64,000 nucleotides of DNA from Marsupella aquatica. Its lineage: Eukaryota; Marchantiophyta. A program made the translations under genes and the position numbers. The notes below the pieces were generated by a model. It was not told the DNA's origin. It was given only the letters and a program-made list of their open reading frames with translations, and made no database searches. The stretch covers positions 18,538,001-18,602,000 of the forward strand of contig OZ316892.1 of assembly GCA_973895155.1 (NCBI GenBank). The letters are read 5' to 3'. Within the stretch, counting starts at the first letter, position 1, and each line of letters starts with the position of its first letter. Positions 36,461 through 49,323 of the stretch are shown here, piece by piece.

Positions 36461-36644
36461 GCTCCGGGAGGTGGGTGTCGAGAGTGTTGCTGCTAGCTTG
36501 CTGAAACGGGAGGTGGCTACTACAGGGAGTGTTGCAATATCTCAAACCGGAGTGCCAGGATTGGAGCTGCATTGCTGCGTTGCTCAATCGGGAGGTAGGC
36601 GCTGCCTACTTTGACGATCGTACTTGCTTGCTTGCTACTATTTG

Positions 36645-37160
36645 ACGCCCAAATCTATCACGCATGGCACACCTAGAGTCGATCTGGTAGCGGTCATAGA
36701 CGAGAAGCACCTGATCTGCCCGTTTAGCTTTTCAGCTATAAAATTCCTGTTCTGAGCTCCGTGAATGGCGATAAGCTCTTTGAGTATTTTGTCCTCCAGA
36801 GCTCGCCATGCCCTCGCAGATAAGGTTTGGAGCCACTGCTGAGATCCAGCTCCAACTTCCCAGCCGAATACTAGCTCAGTATTGTCGTCATTTGTCTCGA
36901 CGTTGTCCATACTCATCTCTCCTTCTGTGTCCGCATCGACGACTTGACGCACATGTTTTTTGGATGCATCGTTAGAGTAACCGCGAGTACAGGTCTCCAA
37001 TGATTGCACTTGCCATGATTGACCACCTTACATGATCTCCATCCGTGGGCTGGACCCCAGGAAAAAAATCTTGTAACTTGACTTCTGTCGTCCCCCACAC
37101 ACCCGCACAAATCTGGTTCTCTATTACATGCCTTGGTGTCCCGTTGGCTGGTTCCTGCAA
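36645..37160 (-). pseudogene. Myb/SANT-like remnant (low confidence)
   Basis: One minus-strand frame reads ARAWRALEDKILKELIAIHG followed by NFIAEKLNGQIRC, resembling a plant Myb repeat (W-x4-ED-x2-L, IA-x2-L-x-GRI), with the second conserved Trp replaced. Upstream, another frame reads GVWGTTEVKLQDFFPGVQP up to a likely acceptor. The parts are out of frame with each other, so a frameshift or intron lies near 36,980. It is on the strand opposite the transposase gene. It could be a decayed cargo gene or DNA-binding accessory. Confidence 0.35.
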
Positions 37161-37664
37161 TTTTCTTTAAGTCATCTAGAAGAGAAGACTTCTTTAAGTG
37201 TTTACTCAGCCAGGGGGGACCACAGCCTCCAGCCATACTGGGTGGCGGGCCTGGTCAAGACGTGGATGACGCTCGTGCTTGATTTTAAATTCTCTTTTGT
37301 TTCTCAAGCTTCTGGGCAAGGGCATTACCATTCTGGATTCTGAACTTGATCCTATTCAGGTTAGCTATTCAGGTCTGTTGAGCGATTGGGTTATTATTTT
37401 ATTGCTGTAGTAACATGCATGGCCAATTGGTTGTCTTCATGTAATGGGAAGTTTTTGAAACTTAGAAATTGAATGGTGGTTTCAATTTTGTTCACAGGTT
37501 GCAAAAGGAATTGTAGAGGTTGTCATCAGCGCTTGCAGCAGTGAGCACCAACACTTGCGGTGAAGCAGTTTGCTAGAACACATAGTGTACCTAGTGAATT
37601 GTAAGTTGCCTGTCATTGCACGTCTAATCGTCTGGCCATTCACCGAGTATAAAAAAATAGTGCC

Positions 37665-38063
37665 ATGGCTATATTGGGCATTACATTAGAAGCGAATTAT
37701 GAGAAGCTCCTTCTGCAGCATCCAGATGAATGCTGTTGGTGTGAACCTTGTGTCAAGTGCAGGGTTGGTGATGGGAATTTTGAATGGTTCCATTGCTTCT
37801 GCTTGAAAATGCGTGGAAGGCTTGTTACTAGGACATACATGGGAAAGCATGGCAAAGTTGTCACACGTCGTTGGAAGTGCTCTTGTATAAGGCCAACCAT
37901 TTGGCCTCAAAATGAGTGTCTTTTACGCAAGATTGTCATCCCGGACACGCTTGACATTGTAGTCCCTGATAGTATTCCACATTCAACTGAGCTTGATATT
38001 GTAGCCCCAGATAGTATTCCAGATCAAGCTAAGGTTACAACCCATGGATGCTTGACATTGTAG
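37665..38063 (+). CDS. Cys-rich protein of the middle element
   Basis: 132 codons beginning MAILGITLEANYEKLLLQHP, not recognised. It is Cys/His-rich (ECCWCEPCVKCRVGDG, FHCFCLK, then RRWKCSCIRP and NECLLRK), so metal binding is likely. The C-terminal part carries an imperfect repeat (DIVVPDSIPHSTEL / DIVAPDSIPDQAK), after which a third DNA copy (GCTTGACATTGTAGTCCCTGATAGTA) continues past the stop. It lies about 320 bp upstream of an EDM2-like PHD gene, the same arrangement as in both CACTA elements, though I see no clear residue-level similarity to the 149-aa CACTA protein. It could be an exon of a larger gene. Confidence 0.45.
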   Translation: MAILGITLEANYEKLLLQHPDECCWCEPCVKCRVGDGNFEWFHCFCLKMRGRLVTRTYMGKHGKVVTRRWKCSCIRPTIWPQNECLLRKIVIPDTLDIVVPDSIPHSTELDIVAPDSIPDQAKVTTHGCLTL

Positions 38064-38379
38064 TCCCTGATAGTACATGGATGCGTTGTTCATATATGAC
38101 TAGGCCTTTGTTTGCAAGGCTGCAATTGTACCATCCATGATATATGAGAATATTTTTCATTCCCATTATGTGGCAAAGTTTTGCAAGCTGGCATTGTATT
38201 TATGTATGTCTTGGTTGGTGGGTGTTCAGGTTGCACTGTGTAGTTGACTTCATCTGGGAGGGAGGTTTGCAGATCATTGGAGCAGGTGCTATGATTAACC
38301 TTATCTTTGTCTATGGATTGCTCACTATCATCATGTCCCCCTCATATGTGATGTGCTTTGTGATGATTGCAGTTGAACC

Positions 38380-39054
38380 ATGCCGACAAGGACTTCAAAC
38401 ATAAAGAAAGCAACACAGTCCTCTGACAGAGGAGCCTCTTTGGAAGAGGTATTGTGTATTCCGTTGTTCTCTGAGCAAGAGATTCTACAAACTAGCCCTC
38501 ATGTTTGTGCAATTTGTGAGCATGGTGGGAAGTTGGTAATTTGTGATGGGCCATGTCACAGGCAATTTCATTATGTGGTTGGAGATGAAGCCCCTAATGA
38601 CTCTTGCCCCTGTGTAGTCCTTCCCCTCCATCATGGAGGGAAGCCATGGTTTTGCCCAAATTGTAACCAGGACCAGGCCATGTGTTATGGGTGCCGCACT
38701 GTGGGACCGTCACCTACAATTGTGCGAAAATGCTCTGATCGTTTTTGTGTACGATTTTATTGCTTTGGGTGTTTGGTAGCTGATGCAAAGTCCTGCCCAC
38801 TGCATACATGTGTGACATGTTATCAGAGTCTTGAGGGTCAGATGGTCAAGAACATGGTACAATGTCTACGATGTCCAAATGCCTGGCATACAGATTGTCT
38901 CCAGATGATCAAAAGCAAAGGGTTCGCTCATGATAGGGACATCTGGGACCATGAAGCACATGGACAACAGCGACAGATGTTTTATTGCCCCCGTCATCCT
39001 ATTGATCCACACCTCAAGACTCCAATCAGGGACCACATTTCATGGCTCCAGTGA
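38380..39054 (+). CDS. EDM2-like PHD zinc-finger protein of the middle element
   Basis: 224 codons (MPTRTSNIKKATQSSDRGAS...). A PHD-type finger starts at about residue 42 (HVCAICEHGGKLVICDGPCHRQFH), followed by WFCPNCNQDQAMCYGC. A second Cys/His module (VRKCSDRFCVRFYCFGC, CPLHTCVTC) and a third (VQCLRCPNAWHTDCL) precede a C-terminal motif YCPRHPIDPHLKTPIRDHIS. The order matches the PHD region of plant EDM2, including the family signature (I/E)D-x3-TP-x-RDHI. Known EDM2 reads histone methylation and affects heterochromatic marks; a role for this copy is inferred. It is clearly diverged from the CACTA-borne PHD proteins here, so it is not a recent copy of them. All metal-ligand positions I can align are kept, suggesting function. 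Confidence 0.75.
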   Translation: MPTRTSNIKKATQSSDRGASLEEVLCIPLFSEQEILQTSPHVCAICEHGGKLVICDGPCHRQFHYVVGDEAPNDSCPCVVLPLHHGGKPWFCPNCNQDQAMCYGCRTVGPSPTIVRKCSDRFCVRFYCFGCLVADAKSCPLHTCVTCYQSLEGQMVKNMVQCLRCPNAWHTDCLQMIKSKGFAHDRDIWDHEAHGQQRQMFYCPRHPIDPHLKTPIRDHISWLQ

Positions 39055-40415
39055 TCTGAATAATGAACAAACCTATTACTTAGGTTTCAACGTCTTAGTG
39101 GGGTATGAGCAAGGCACATACTTAAGGTGCATCATGGGTGGTAGTACCCAATTTTATTAGTGTTGACATTTTGTCATAATTAAGGTCACTAATAGTGCTG
39201 TATTTTGATGAGCAGAAGCACTAAACTTCGGGAATTGTTAGAAAAGCAGGCGAAAAGGATATTTTGTCCAAAGATATTTTATCCAACTTTAGCGGTATAT
39301 CATGATTTTCACTGAATACATTTGCATGTATGATGGATTGCATTATAAAGTGTTTTGGCCTATTAGCACTTCTATTGTTAAATGTATGCTGACATTATGT
39401 ACATTACATGAGAATGTGTATGTTGTCATTGCATCTCTTGAAGATCCTAATGTGTTTCCCTTGTGTGTATTTCAAATGTATTTGTGCAGGTCTCCACCTC
39501 TTACACATTGTGGACTAATTTTGTTGGTGATGCTGAGCAACTAGCTAGTGTGGCTGGTTTCACTAGAAGAATCCGAGGTGAACTGAGACCGCAATATATG
39601 ACTCATTTTGGCTCATGTGACTTCATTGTGACTCAACGTGACTTGACCCACGCTGTGACCCTTGGAGTTGCAAAAGTTGAGACCAAAAAATGGAAGTCAC
39701 TATTGATACTGGGCTTTGCAACTTGCTTGATACCCATTTGTGACTGATCTGTGACTTTATTGTGGAGTCTAGCCTTGTTTCGACGTGACTGCAATATGAC
39801 TTCAGCGAGTCACATCGTAAATCACATACATGACTTACCCGCATTCAACAACGACTAGCGTGTGACTATTTAGTGTCACAGGAGAGACCAATGGAGACCC
39901 TGGCCCGCGTCACACAACAGAACCATTTGGGACTCTATATACTCATGTTTATAACTAATAAGGATCACATGCAAGTTATAACCATGACTAATGAACACAG
40001 AGGGACAGTTCATAAGAAGAGAGAGCACTCGACATTACAATACATAGAAACCTGATGTTCTAACTTTAGAAATATAACACATTGAATACAAGAAATGAAC
40101 ATAGCATGAATGACATCCACATGAAACAAAGCATCATATAAGCAGATCCTACATAAAACATTCATAAGAATTAAACACAATCACAATCTTGCTAAAAAAT
40201 GAAGATCATTTGAATTCCAATGGAATAGTTTACAATGTGATCAATGTAATTTAGACAAAACAGGAACTCATAATTGATGACTGTAGGATGAGATAACTGA
40301 AAGCACATGCATGATACTATGAATCTCCAAGAGGACATGATTCTTGTACTGTTTCTTGACATCTAAAATCTACATAACATGACTCACACTACAAACAAAT
40401 AATGGCATGACATTG

Positions 40416-43400
40416 TTATGGATCCTCTATGAACTTGCTTGGCCATAATACCAAAGAACCTGCAGCATCTCCAAGTGTCTTTTGAGGAGGATCATCATTT
40501 GTGTTTGGAATGGGAAGGACAGCTTTAGGTTTCACTAGTAATGTGACTAACACTACTGAATAACCTGGGGGAATCCTCTTGCCATGGAACGTTGTGGAAC
40601 CAACCTGCACTCTGGCAAATCCTACTCGTGTTCCACTCTCATCAACAGCTAACAAGCCACTTTGTCCCTCAGCATTAGGTGCTTTCCCCACTTCCACCTT
40701 AGATCTTTCTGCCAGCACTGTTCTTGGAGGTTTGTATGAAACCTTTGACGTGGCTCTGCTCCCACCAGCAGACTTGCTTCGTGTGCGCATGCTTCCTCTC
40801 TTCACAGTAGTGAAGCTAGGCTCAGTAGGTTCCTCTGTTAGGACTGTCACAGTAGCAGGTTCATCACCTGGGAGTGTCATACCAACTAACTCTTTGGTTG
40901 GATTTATCTCAACAAGAGGCACACCTGTCATTGAGAATGATACATTCTGCAAATCATTTATCTCTGCAATGGAGTCAAGATCTACATAGCATGAATCTGG
41001 CTCAATGGTATCATTGTCATGCTTGCTGATATCCTCATTTGCCCCAACATTGATATCATCCACTCCCTTGCCAATGTCATCCTCATCCAAACATGGTTGA
41101 CTGCCCTCTGTCAAACAAGTTGCTTGTACAGACTGCAACTTTGTTGCCTCTAAATTACAGCGAGTATTTGCCAGGTTCTCATACTTCTTCTCTGTAGCAC
41201 CTGTCTTATTCTCTATGGACACAACAACCACAATATATGTTACTGAAAATAACACATTCAACAAACAATGTCAATTCAAACTATACATTTAATAATCATA
41301 TCCCACACAGTTGTAAAGGCCTTACCTTCAAGCCTACATGTCGTTGGCATGCCAGAAGAGTGCATCGACTTTGCCACCTCAAGTGGTGATGGTGGAACTC
41401 CTGCAGAATTGGAATCAATTTTATCTCTCACCGACACAACAGCTTCCATTAATGTCTTGAAGTTCACATGGAACAAGTCAGTCAATGAATTCAAACGTTC
41501 ATTGATCTCTGGAAGACATGTTTCGACAGCCTTCAAACGACCACTTATCTCTGTAAGTGAAGATCCACCTCCCTACATGACACAGGGGTATAGGTTCAAT
41601 CACTCCATATGAAATGTTGGGCAATATATGCACAATCAATGTTATATACAGTGTACACCTGAAATTCAACGCAGGTCATTCAATTACCAATCAGAACTCA
41701 TATAACTTACATGCTTGGAGGATTCAGATGCACCCTCTTGAGCCCGGGTGTTCACAATTTCAGCCCTCAACTCTTCTTTTGAAGGGCTTTGCCCCAATTG
41801 GGCTTTCTGCACATGCATGGCAAACACAAGTTATCGATCAATATTCAGGGAACGTACACTAAAAAACAAAGTTTACATGTAGGGACAGTACACTAAAAAA
41901 TAGTACATAGTGTAGCATAAATTACATAGCTAGGCCATTCATTCTTACCAAACGTTTAGCTGTCGGTGCAGTGCCGGTCCTTCCTGTCAGATTAGGGTTC
42001 TGAACACTCAACCTGGCCTCGGTCATCTGTGAACTCTTCTTTTTTGAAGCATCTGTTACAAAATAAGCTACTAACCTTGCCCACACTTTATCATCACAAC
42101 TGGCTGGTGGAGGCATATCTGGCTTCTCCCCACCTTCCTTCCAAGCCTTATGCATTCTCCACCTCTCTTGCTTGATAATTTTACCTGCTGTACTCTCTAG
42201 GCAACCTATGTCCACGCCATCATCACTGCCCACATAATTCCATTTGGCAGCAACATTTTCACATACAGTCTTCCAATCTTTTGGATGCTGTTTTTTAAAA
42301 TTAATAACACTCACATCTAACCAACGCAATACTTCAGCTTTCAAATCAGCATGCCATCGGTTCTTGCGAGGACACTCAGCATCCACCCATTGTCTCTCAT
42401 TCAACTTTACGTTCCCTTTCTTTGTCACCTCCCCTCGTGCACTGCTCTCGGTAGTACTGGGCGTTGTATTGGCCACCCCTTCATTCACCCTACCTGGGGT
42501 TCTGAAGCCACCTGGGAAAATACAATGCCATTCATGCTTGAGAACTACATATAGCAGAATGGATGACGGCAACATTCAATGCTTCACTTCAAGAAAAATT
42601 CTTCAAACATACATACCTGTAGCTCTGCCTGTAGATGCCTGTGCAGGGACTGCACTCTGAAATTGTTGCGACCCTGGACCACCTGTCCAGCCTAGTACAG
42701 GGGCCGGATGATGTCACTTTCTAGGTATGTGTGTGCAAACATATGTACTGAAAACTAAGTACAAACTGTAGGAAAACAACTGAACATTCACCGACATACC
42801 TGTCCCCCTTCCGTGCTGCATCTGCATAGGGGCATTAGTGAATACTTGAGTCGATGGTTCGACTGTCCAACCTGCACACATACATTTTCTATCATTATAC
42901 ATGTGCAGAGTCCCCCCCACGTGAATGGACTCCACATATAATGAGTTCTTCCATTGCTGACAAGATCAGACATTACCTGCTCCTCTTCCAGCGTTTGTAG
43001 GTACTGAATTTTGATATCCCTGCCAATTACCTTCACCACCTTCCCAACCTTGTTCATTCCACGACCCACCACCATCCTCCCAACCTGGTTCAACCCATGT
43101 CTGTCCTTGTGGACATTGGAACTGATCATTACTAGCATTTGCCCAATCAGGTTGGGCAGAATCTGCATGCAATGGCAGGTGGACAGAATTTCATGTTGTC
43201 TGAATCCAATACATCCCAAACAATGTCAAAAATTGATATGCAGTCTGAAATTCAGGAGTGCCATGCCTTCACAAAGAACTGGCATATAGATATATACTCA
43301 CATCCCCACGGTTGAGGTGGACGTCCATACCCACGAGATTGTGGGTTTGGACCTGCTCTGCCTCTACCACGGGCATAACCTAGAGCTTGCCCCCTGCCAT

Positions 43401-44123
43401 AGTATTGGGCACCAGCCTGGGATCTACCACTACTACCACCTCGCCAACCTTGATCAGAGGTCAGCCCCCCCTGCTGGTATGGTGCATGCACAGGCTTCGA
43501 AGGCAAAACAGAACTGGCAGGACGCTGCATCACATCACCAACTACAATGTCAGGAACTAAGCAAGGTACATATGTGTAGTACTGAACATATGAAACCTCT
43601 AAACAAGAGTTTTTAACTCAAAACCTTGTTGGGAAAACTACTTACATGTTTCTTTTGGGGCTGCTCTGCAATGTATTCATCTTCATAACCCCCATCCTCA
43701 TCCATTTCCTCTGGAAAATACTCATCATCTGCATCTTCTTGTCTAGTGTCTGCACCCACCTGTGCAGCATCAATGTCATCTCCACATTCTGCCATTGTAG
43801 GTACGACCTTCTTGCTCAACCTGTCACTCCGACGCACAGGCCCAGAGATAGTGCTGGTCACCCTTCTTGCGTACTCCTTTTGTTTCTTTGAAAATGCTGT
43901 GGCTCTGCGACATTCCAATATGAGAATACAGTCACAATTTCAGTGCCACATTGAACTATTCATGTCACACAAACTCAGCGGAGGGGTGTAGTTGAGAATC
44001 GTTCCCTTACAATTCAGCCACATCCTTTTCCAGATCCAGTTCTGCGATTTTGGCTTTCACGTATGCTCGTTGTTCCATAGCTTTCCTTTCATACTCACAC
44101 ATCTCTGTGTCACTCTGTTCCAT
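40416..44123 (-). CDS. TnpA-like CACTA protein with Transposase_24 (Ptta/En/Spm) region, multi-exon
   Basis: Exons on the minus strand begin at ATG 44,123 (MEQSDTEMCEYERKAMEQRA): 44011..44123, then 43646..43904 (ATAFSKKQKEYARRVTSTIS). Short Gly/Gln/Trp-rich exons follow at about 43,300-43,535, 42,970-43,165, 42,800-42,870 and 42,620-42,690. The main domain exon lies within about 41,935-42,510. Further exons lie at about 41,320-41,570 and 40,416-41,220. The domain exon contains FKKQHPKDWKTVCENVAAKW, typical of the plant Transposase_24 family, which in En/Spm binds subterminal repeats. The C-terminal exon is acidic and Thr-rich with a basic RTRSKSAGGSR patch and ends SKFIEDP. It lies downstream of tnp2, as in other CACTA elements. 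Internal exon edges are approximate. Confidence 0.6.
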
Positions 44124-44279
44124 CCTACTGGACCACAAAAACATGTCATCTATGGTCACCCCGTATAACACAATGCAACCACAATCACCAGGCATCCATC
44201 CATACATCTGTGTTGCTTCAGAATTACTTTATTACACATCCTTCCCCTCACTAATGTCTATGCAAACAATTCACATTAC

Positions 44280-47200
44280 TCATGGCACAGGCACACTGTT
44301 GGCATCTGCATCTCTGAATTCGCCTCCTTCAGCAAATGCATCTACCCTTGTCACAGGAATGAAGTCCCCGCTATCATGAACTACAGGCACTTGGTCTGAA
44401 CGCCGACGATCAAAGGCACTATGAGAGTGTAAATGAAACTCAAGGTTTGATCCTTCCATCCGGCGTTGCCTGGCCTGTTTATGACACACTACACGCCAAC
44501 CTGGGGAGTCTTCCACATCCAGGAAGAAAGCTTGCTCCACCTGACTAGGAAACACAAATGGCTCAGACCATTCGGGCAATTTCCCTCTGAAATTGGCCAG
44601 CAAGAAACCGTCGTTGTCTCTCTTCATGGTAGCCCTGTTACCAAGCCAATCCTGCCGCACCCATGAACCTTTCATAAGAATCACAGGACTGGACACCGCC
44701 CCATAGTCCAGAGCCCATATGTCAACTAATTCTCCCACATATCCCATCTCCATCCAGGCCCTGTCGTGATTGTGGCTCTGTTGCTCAAATACAGTGATGA
44801 GCCCGCAGTCATTCGTCACCCTGTAGGCACTGTCACCATCCTTCACTCGGAAGTGATTCCCATATGCTCTCATCCGTTTGTAAGTCTTCACTTTCAGGCT
44901 AGGGGCATTAGACAGTAGGTAAACATCTGCATCCATGTCTGGGTGGGTCTCGTGATGCTCTCTAATTGCCACTCTGATCCACTCCATGAAACCTGGAAAA
45001 GTTGTTCCTGCAGTGGGATGGGCCGCCTTCAATGACTCATACTCCCTGAACGAACAACCACACAGCATTAGCTTGGGTAAACATGAACAGGCTGAAGGAG
45101 AAAACCACACGAACACAACATTTAAGCTCATGAACTGGATTATAGCACATGTATGCACTCACTGTATCCAGGGTTCCATCACCACAGTGTTGTGCAATAC
45201 AAAGTCATGTGCCAAGTCTCTCATAGATATGGTCAGGTTCTTTGTGGTTGCAGCCCCTTCCAGTACTTCACCTACCACCCCTTCCTCCTCATCAGAATTC
45301 CACACCCTGGTCTTCACATGCTCATATTGTGCTATGTATTCGGTCAGAAATCCCAGAGTCTCATCCTTGATGTAACCTTTAGCCATGCTTGCTTCAGGTT
45401 TGTAATATGTTCTCACGTGACCTTTGAGTAGCTTCATGTACCGTTCCAAAGGGTACAACCAACGAGCACTCACAGGCCCAAATTGGTGTAGCTCTTCCAC
45501 AACATGGACAAGTAGGTGGGTCATGACATCAAAAAATGCGGGAGGAAAATAAATCTCCAGGTCACACAGCACCTGAGCGACATCTTCTGTCAGTTGTGGG
45601 AAGTGTGTTTCATCCCAAACCTTCACACAAATACGACGAAACACATCACTGAGTCGCATGATCACAGTACGAACAGGCTTCTGCAACAGGCCCCTCAGGC
45701 ATAAAGGCAACACCTGTTGCATCAACATATGGTAGTCATGGCTTTTCATACTACCAAGCTTTCTAGTCATGATATGCTTCTTGAAAGCACTGCCATAGTT
45801 TGAAGGAACCTTCAAAGAACTCAACCTCTGCACAAATAGTTCCCACTCTGTGTCTGTCAGAACATAGGGCGCTTGGTACTTCAAGAGCACATCAGCTCTG
45901 TGGGCATGTGGCCTCAACCAAAGATGGGGTTTCATTCCCCTCTGTTCAAGATCCAATCTCACTGAACCAGTGTCTTTCTCTCCACACAAGAATCTGAGTA
46001 GACTCTCACAAATATTCTTTTCAATGTGCATAACATCAATGTTATGTTTGCTTGGCTCAAACTCCTGCATCGTTGCAATGCAAAAGCGTCAGGAAATGCC
46101 TCAAGTTTAGTCTCTCTCTTCGAAATGAATGCACATGCTCTGAACCAAAACATGTATCCCAATTAGCATCAACTCCAAGAGGCTTACCCTCCAGTACTTG
46201 AGCTCCAAGTCCAATATGCTCAGTCTTTTTACACCATATCGCTTTATTGGATCACTCACTCCATCTTCCCTGCCCCCTCGTTTGATATAGTCATCCCTCA
46301 GTGCTCCCCACTGCCTGATCTCCTCTTTGGTCACTCGTGCCGGGGGTCCACGTTGCTCAATCTCATTGCCAAAGTGTGCAATCAGTGCCTGTCTTTCTCT
46401 GTAAGGGTGATCTGTCTTCAGAAAACGACGATGGCCCATGTATATCACTTTCTGCAGGGCTCTGGAGTACTCACTGGTGACATTGCGCCCACAGATAGTA
46501 CAAGCACAATATCCTTTTGTTGTTTGGCCTGATATCATCCCATGGGCTGGGTAGTCAGCTATAGTCAGAATGACAATGGCTCTAAGGATGAATGGGTTTA
46601 ACCTCCCAAGCCTCTGTAGGACATCATATGTGAGAACTCCTTCCTCCCAAAGCTTTCTCAATTCCTCCACTAGGGGAGCCAGAAACACATCTATGTTGGC
46701 AGATACAGCACTGTCTGGCCCTGGTATCAGTAGGACCATCAGAACAAAAAATCGCTTTGTAGTCATCCAAGGAGGAAGGTTATAATTCAAAATAGTTACA
46801 GGCCAGCATGAAAATTTGTTGTTCTTGTCTCCAAATGGGTTTACCCCATCCAATGACAGCCCAAGTCTGACATTCCTCGGCTCAGCAGCAAATTCGGGAT
46901 ACATCTCATCTATGAGTTTCCATTGCCTTGAATCTGCAGCATGTCGTTGTAGCCCATCATCACTTTTCTTGTCAGTTGCCCAAGTCATCATCTCCGAGAT
47001 GGCACGGCTTCTGAACATCCGCTGAAGTCTGGGAATGAGTGGAAAATGACGAAGTACCTTGGCGGGAACCATAGACTTTCCTGAGTTCCGATACCTGTGC
47101 TTCCCACACTTAGGGCATGTCAACGATTCTTTATACTCCTTTCTGAAAAGAACATGCCCATCAGGACAGGCATGGATCGAATCATAGTTCAATCCAAGAT

Positions 47201-48011
47201 TAGATATGCATCTTTTTGCCTCGTACATGTTCTTGGGCAAAATATTACCATCTGGTAGCACAGTTGTTCGCAAGAATGCCAACAACTCAGAAACCAAAAC
47301 GTTGGGGACATTGTGGTTGCCGCAAATGTTCAGGAACATGATGACAAATCCCAGTTTAGAACATTTGCTACCGGGGTACAAAGACTTCCTGCCTTCCTGT
47401 ATTTGCAGGGGAGAGCCAAACATCCCATCATGCCCAGGGGTTTCCTGCCCTATCTCAAACTCATCAAGAGGCTCTTCGACAGGGGGCACACTTGCATCTG
47501 CAGCCGTATCCTCTTCATTGTCCAGCCCATCATGAAATGCATCCAAGTCTTGGAAGATGTCTCTCACCATCTCTTCCACATGAATTCCTTCGTCACGTGG
47601 TGCTGCCTGAGCACCATCCCGTTGGAGAGCTGACAACCCACAGAGACCAGCTACAACATTTTCAAATGCACCAGGCAGAACCTCACTTGCCCGTCTTGCA
47701 GCATTGGCAGCATCAAATTCTAACCTCCACTCCTCGTCGGAAGAATCTTCCTCTGCAGGATCATTCCAAACTCGATGTCGTGGATCTCTTCCATGAACCG
47801 CGATATGCCGCCAAACCTCATTCAGACCCCTGGTACGGGATCCTTGGCAGATTGCACAAGGACATCTCATCCTACTGGCTCCTGAAAGTCTGGTTCGTAA
47901 CCTTTCACGCTGCCAAAGCTTATTATCATGGCGTGATATCCTTGTGGGATGATGCAAAGGCAGTGCCTGTGCCCTGGGCTGGGTCTGGGGAGGGTGGTGA
48001 CCAGGGTGCAT
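44280..48011 (-). CDS. CACTA transposase, tnp2 family with DUF4218 and DUF4216 regions
   Basis: Exons are complement(44280..45045, 45163..46064, 46188..48011), all GT-AG, 3,492 nt in total, giving 1,163 residues without a stop. The N-terminus has a transposase-associated zinc motif (CPCAICQGSRTRGLNEVWRH). The tnp2 core follows: ACPDGHVLFRKEY, CPKCGKHRY, LGLSLDGVNPFGDKNN (catalytic Asp), TIADYPAHGMISGQTTKG (Asp), and, across intron 1, KHNIDVMHIEKNICESLL. Next is a DUF4218 region (LPLCLRGLLQ, YPLERYMKLLKGHVR) and a DUF4216 region (YGAVSSPVILMKGSWVRQDW). The length and order match intact plant CACTA transposases. It cuts at the CACTA termini in the nucleus. It is probably functional, which fits the intact ends of the element. 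Confidence 0.93.
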
Positions 48012-48444
48012 TGTAACAGGCTGGGAGCTCTGCAGTCATGGACAGCAGTGAACAAGGATGCCTAATGGTGGTATTTGTGTTCCATATATCCCTGACTGTA
48101 TCTGCCAAAAGAGTTAACATAACGTGTACTAAATTCTCACAAACCCTAAACCACCCCAAAAGAAAAAAACAGGTTCGCAAGTAGTGTACCTATTGTCAAG
48201 TGAATGACACAAAATTTCTAAATGTTGGAGGGTGTCACCACCTCCTCCGCTGTCCTCAAATGTACCGCCTCTGCATGTACGTTTACAGTGACACCCCCAG
48301 GCAGCAGGAAACAACAATCCGCCAACAGTAAAATAAGCCCAACTGCCACCAACCATAACAAGGTACATTAGTTCAAAGATCACATTTATTTCAATGATCT
48401 GATTTATACAAAAAAACTTGTGTCCAAACTGATGCTACTACTCC

Positions 48445-49323
48445 TCACTCTGATTCAGAATCGCTAATGACCCATTCCTCACTTGTTGTCTCATAGTCCT
48501 CTCTGTAAGGATCCTGACCCTTCCGTGGCCAGGCCTCAAAAAGATCATAGTCCATTGGGTTTTGACGCTTCCCAGCTGCTACTGATTCCACAAGCCAAGC
48601 ATATGAAACCACAAACACATTATGGGACATGACATAAAAGCGAATGTCTCCCTTCCCAAACTTGCGGCAGGCTTTGGGATATGACTTAGTAATGACATGA
48701 GTGGTGTCCTCTGTTATATTCTCCTCCACTGTCCCACCTAGGTCAAGCACTGTGGACTTGTACACTTTGCACTTAACCTCTCCAATTCCCGCCTCCACAA
48801 ATACCATGCTCAGCCCTTTCAGAATGGGGGTTGGTTGCTTCGTCTCCTCAGCCAACATACTCTTCAGCCTTGTAGAGCTCTGTCCTTTGTTGAGTACAGG
48901 TCCATATTGGAGATCAGCAAGCCGTGCCTTTGCTTCCCAGACTTCTTGTTCAGCCCAAGCTGATGCAGTAGCTTCTTCATCCTCCCACAACTCATATTGC
49001 TCAGTATCCTGTACAATCTTATGTGCTATGGAATCTGTGATCCAAGAGGCCTCAACTACTTTTAGGCCTTGCTTAGTAATTGCAGAATTCATGTAGGACC
49101 ATGACCACTTCTTTATCACTGATAGCCATGTCCCTGCAACAACATGTGTAGTCTCTGGAGTGATGTCCTGAACTACAGTGCCATGGAGCTCAGAGAATCG
49201 TTTCTGTACAGTTGGCCAATGCACTTTGGTCAACCCATGCTGGCCATGGACCAAAATCGCTCTGACCCCTGTAAACACTGCTGGGTGGTCACACTTTCTA
49301 CGTTTACCAGGCTCCATGTACAC
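48445..49323 (-). CDS. double-BRCT protein carried by the inner CACTA
   Basis: 292 codons, no intron, MYMEPGKRRKCDHPAVFTGV. The first BRCT domain spans about residues 15-105: FTGVRAILVHGQHG, HGTVVQDITPETTHVVAG, then VVEASWITDSI. The second spans about residues 165-262: LKGLSMVFVEAG, LGGTVEENITEDTTHVIT, then VVSYAWLVESV. Both keep the Gly-Gly/Gly-Thr turn, the THV(V/I) strand and the conserved Trp of the third helix. The C-terminus is acidic. BRCT domains bind phosphoproteins in DNA-damage response and some end-joining factors. I know of no BRCT protein as a standard CACTA component, so this looks like cargo or an accessory repair factor. It lies between the PHD gene and tnp2, all on one strand. 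Function in transposition is inferred. Confidence 0.8.
   Translation of the reverse strand: MYMEPGKRRKCDHPAVFTGVRAILVHGQHGLTKVHWPTVQKRFSELHGTVVQDITPETTHVVAGTWLSVIKKWSWSYMNSAITKQGLKVVEASWITDSIAHKIVQDTEQYELWEDEEATASAWAEQEVWEAKARLADLQYGPVLNKGQSSTRLKSMLAEETKQPTPILKGLSMVFVEAGIGEVKCKVYKSTVLDLGGTVEENITEDTTHVITKSYPKACRKFGKGDIRFYVMSHNVFVVSYAWLVESVAAGKRQNPMDYDLFEAWPRKGQDPYREDYETTSEEWVISDSESE

Noticed and set aside
39600-39900. Dense GTGACT/AGTCAC motifs as an independent repeat
   Set aside because: Explained as the subterminal binding-site region of the inner CACTA element.
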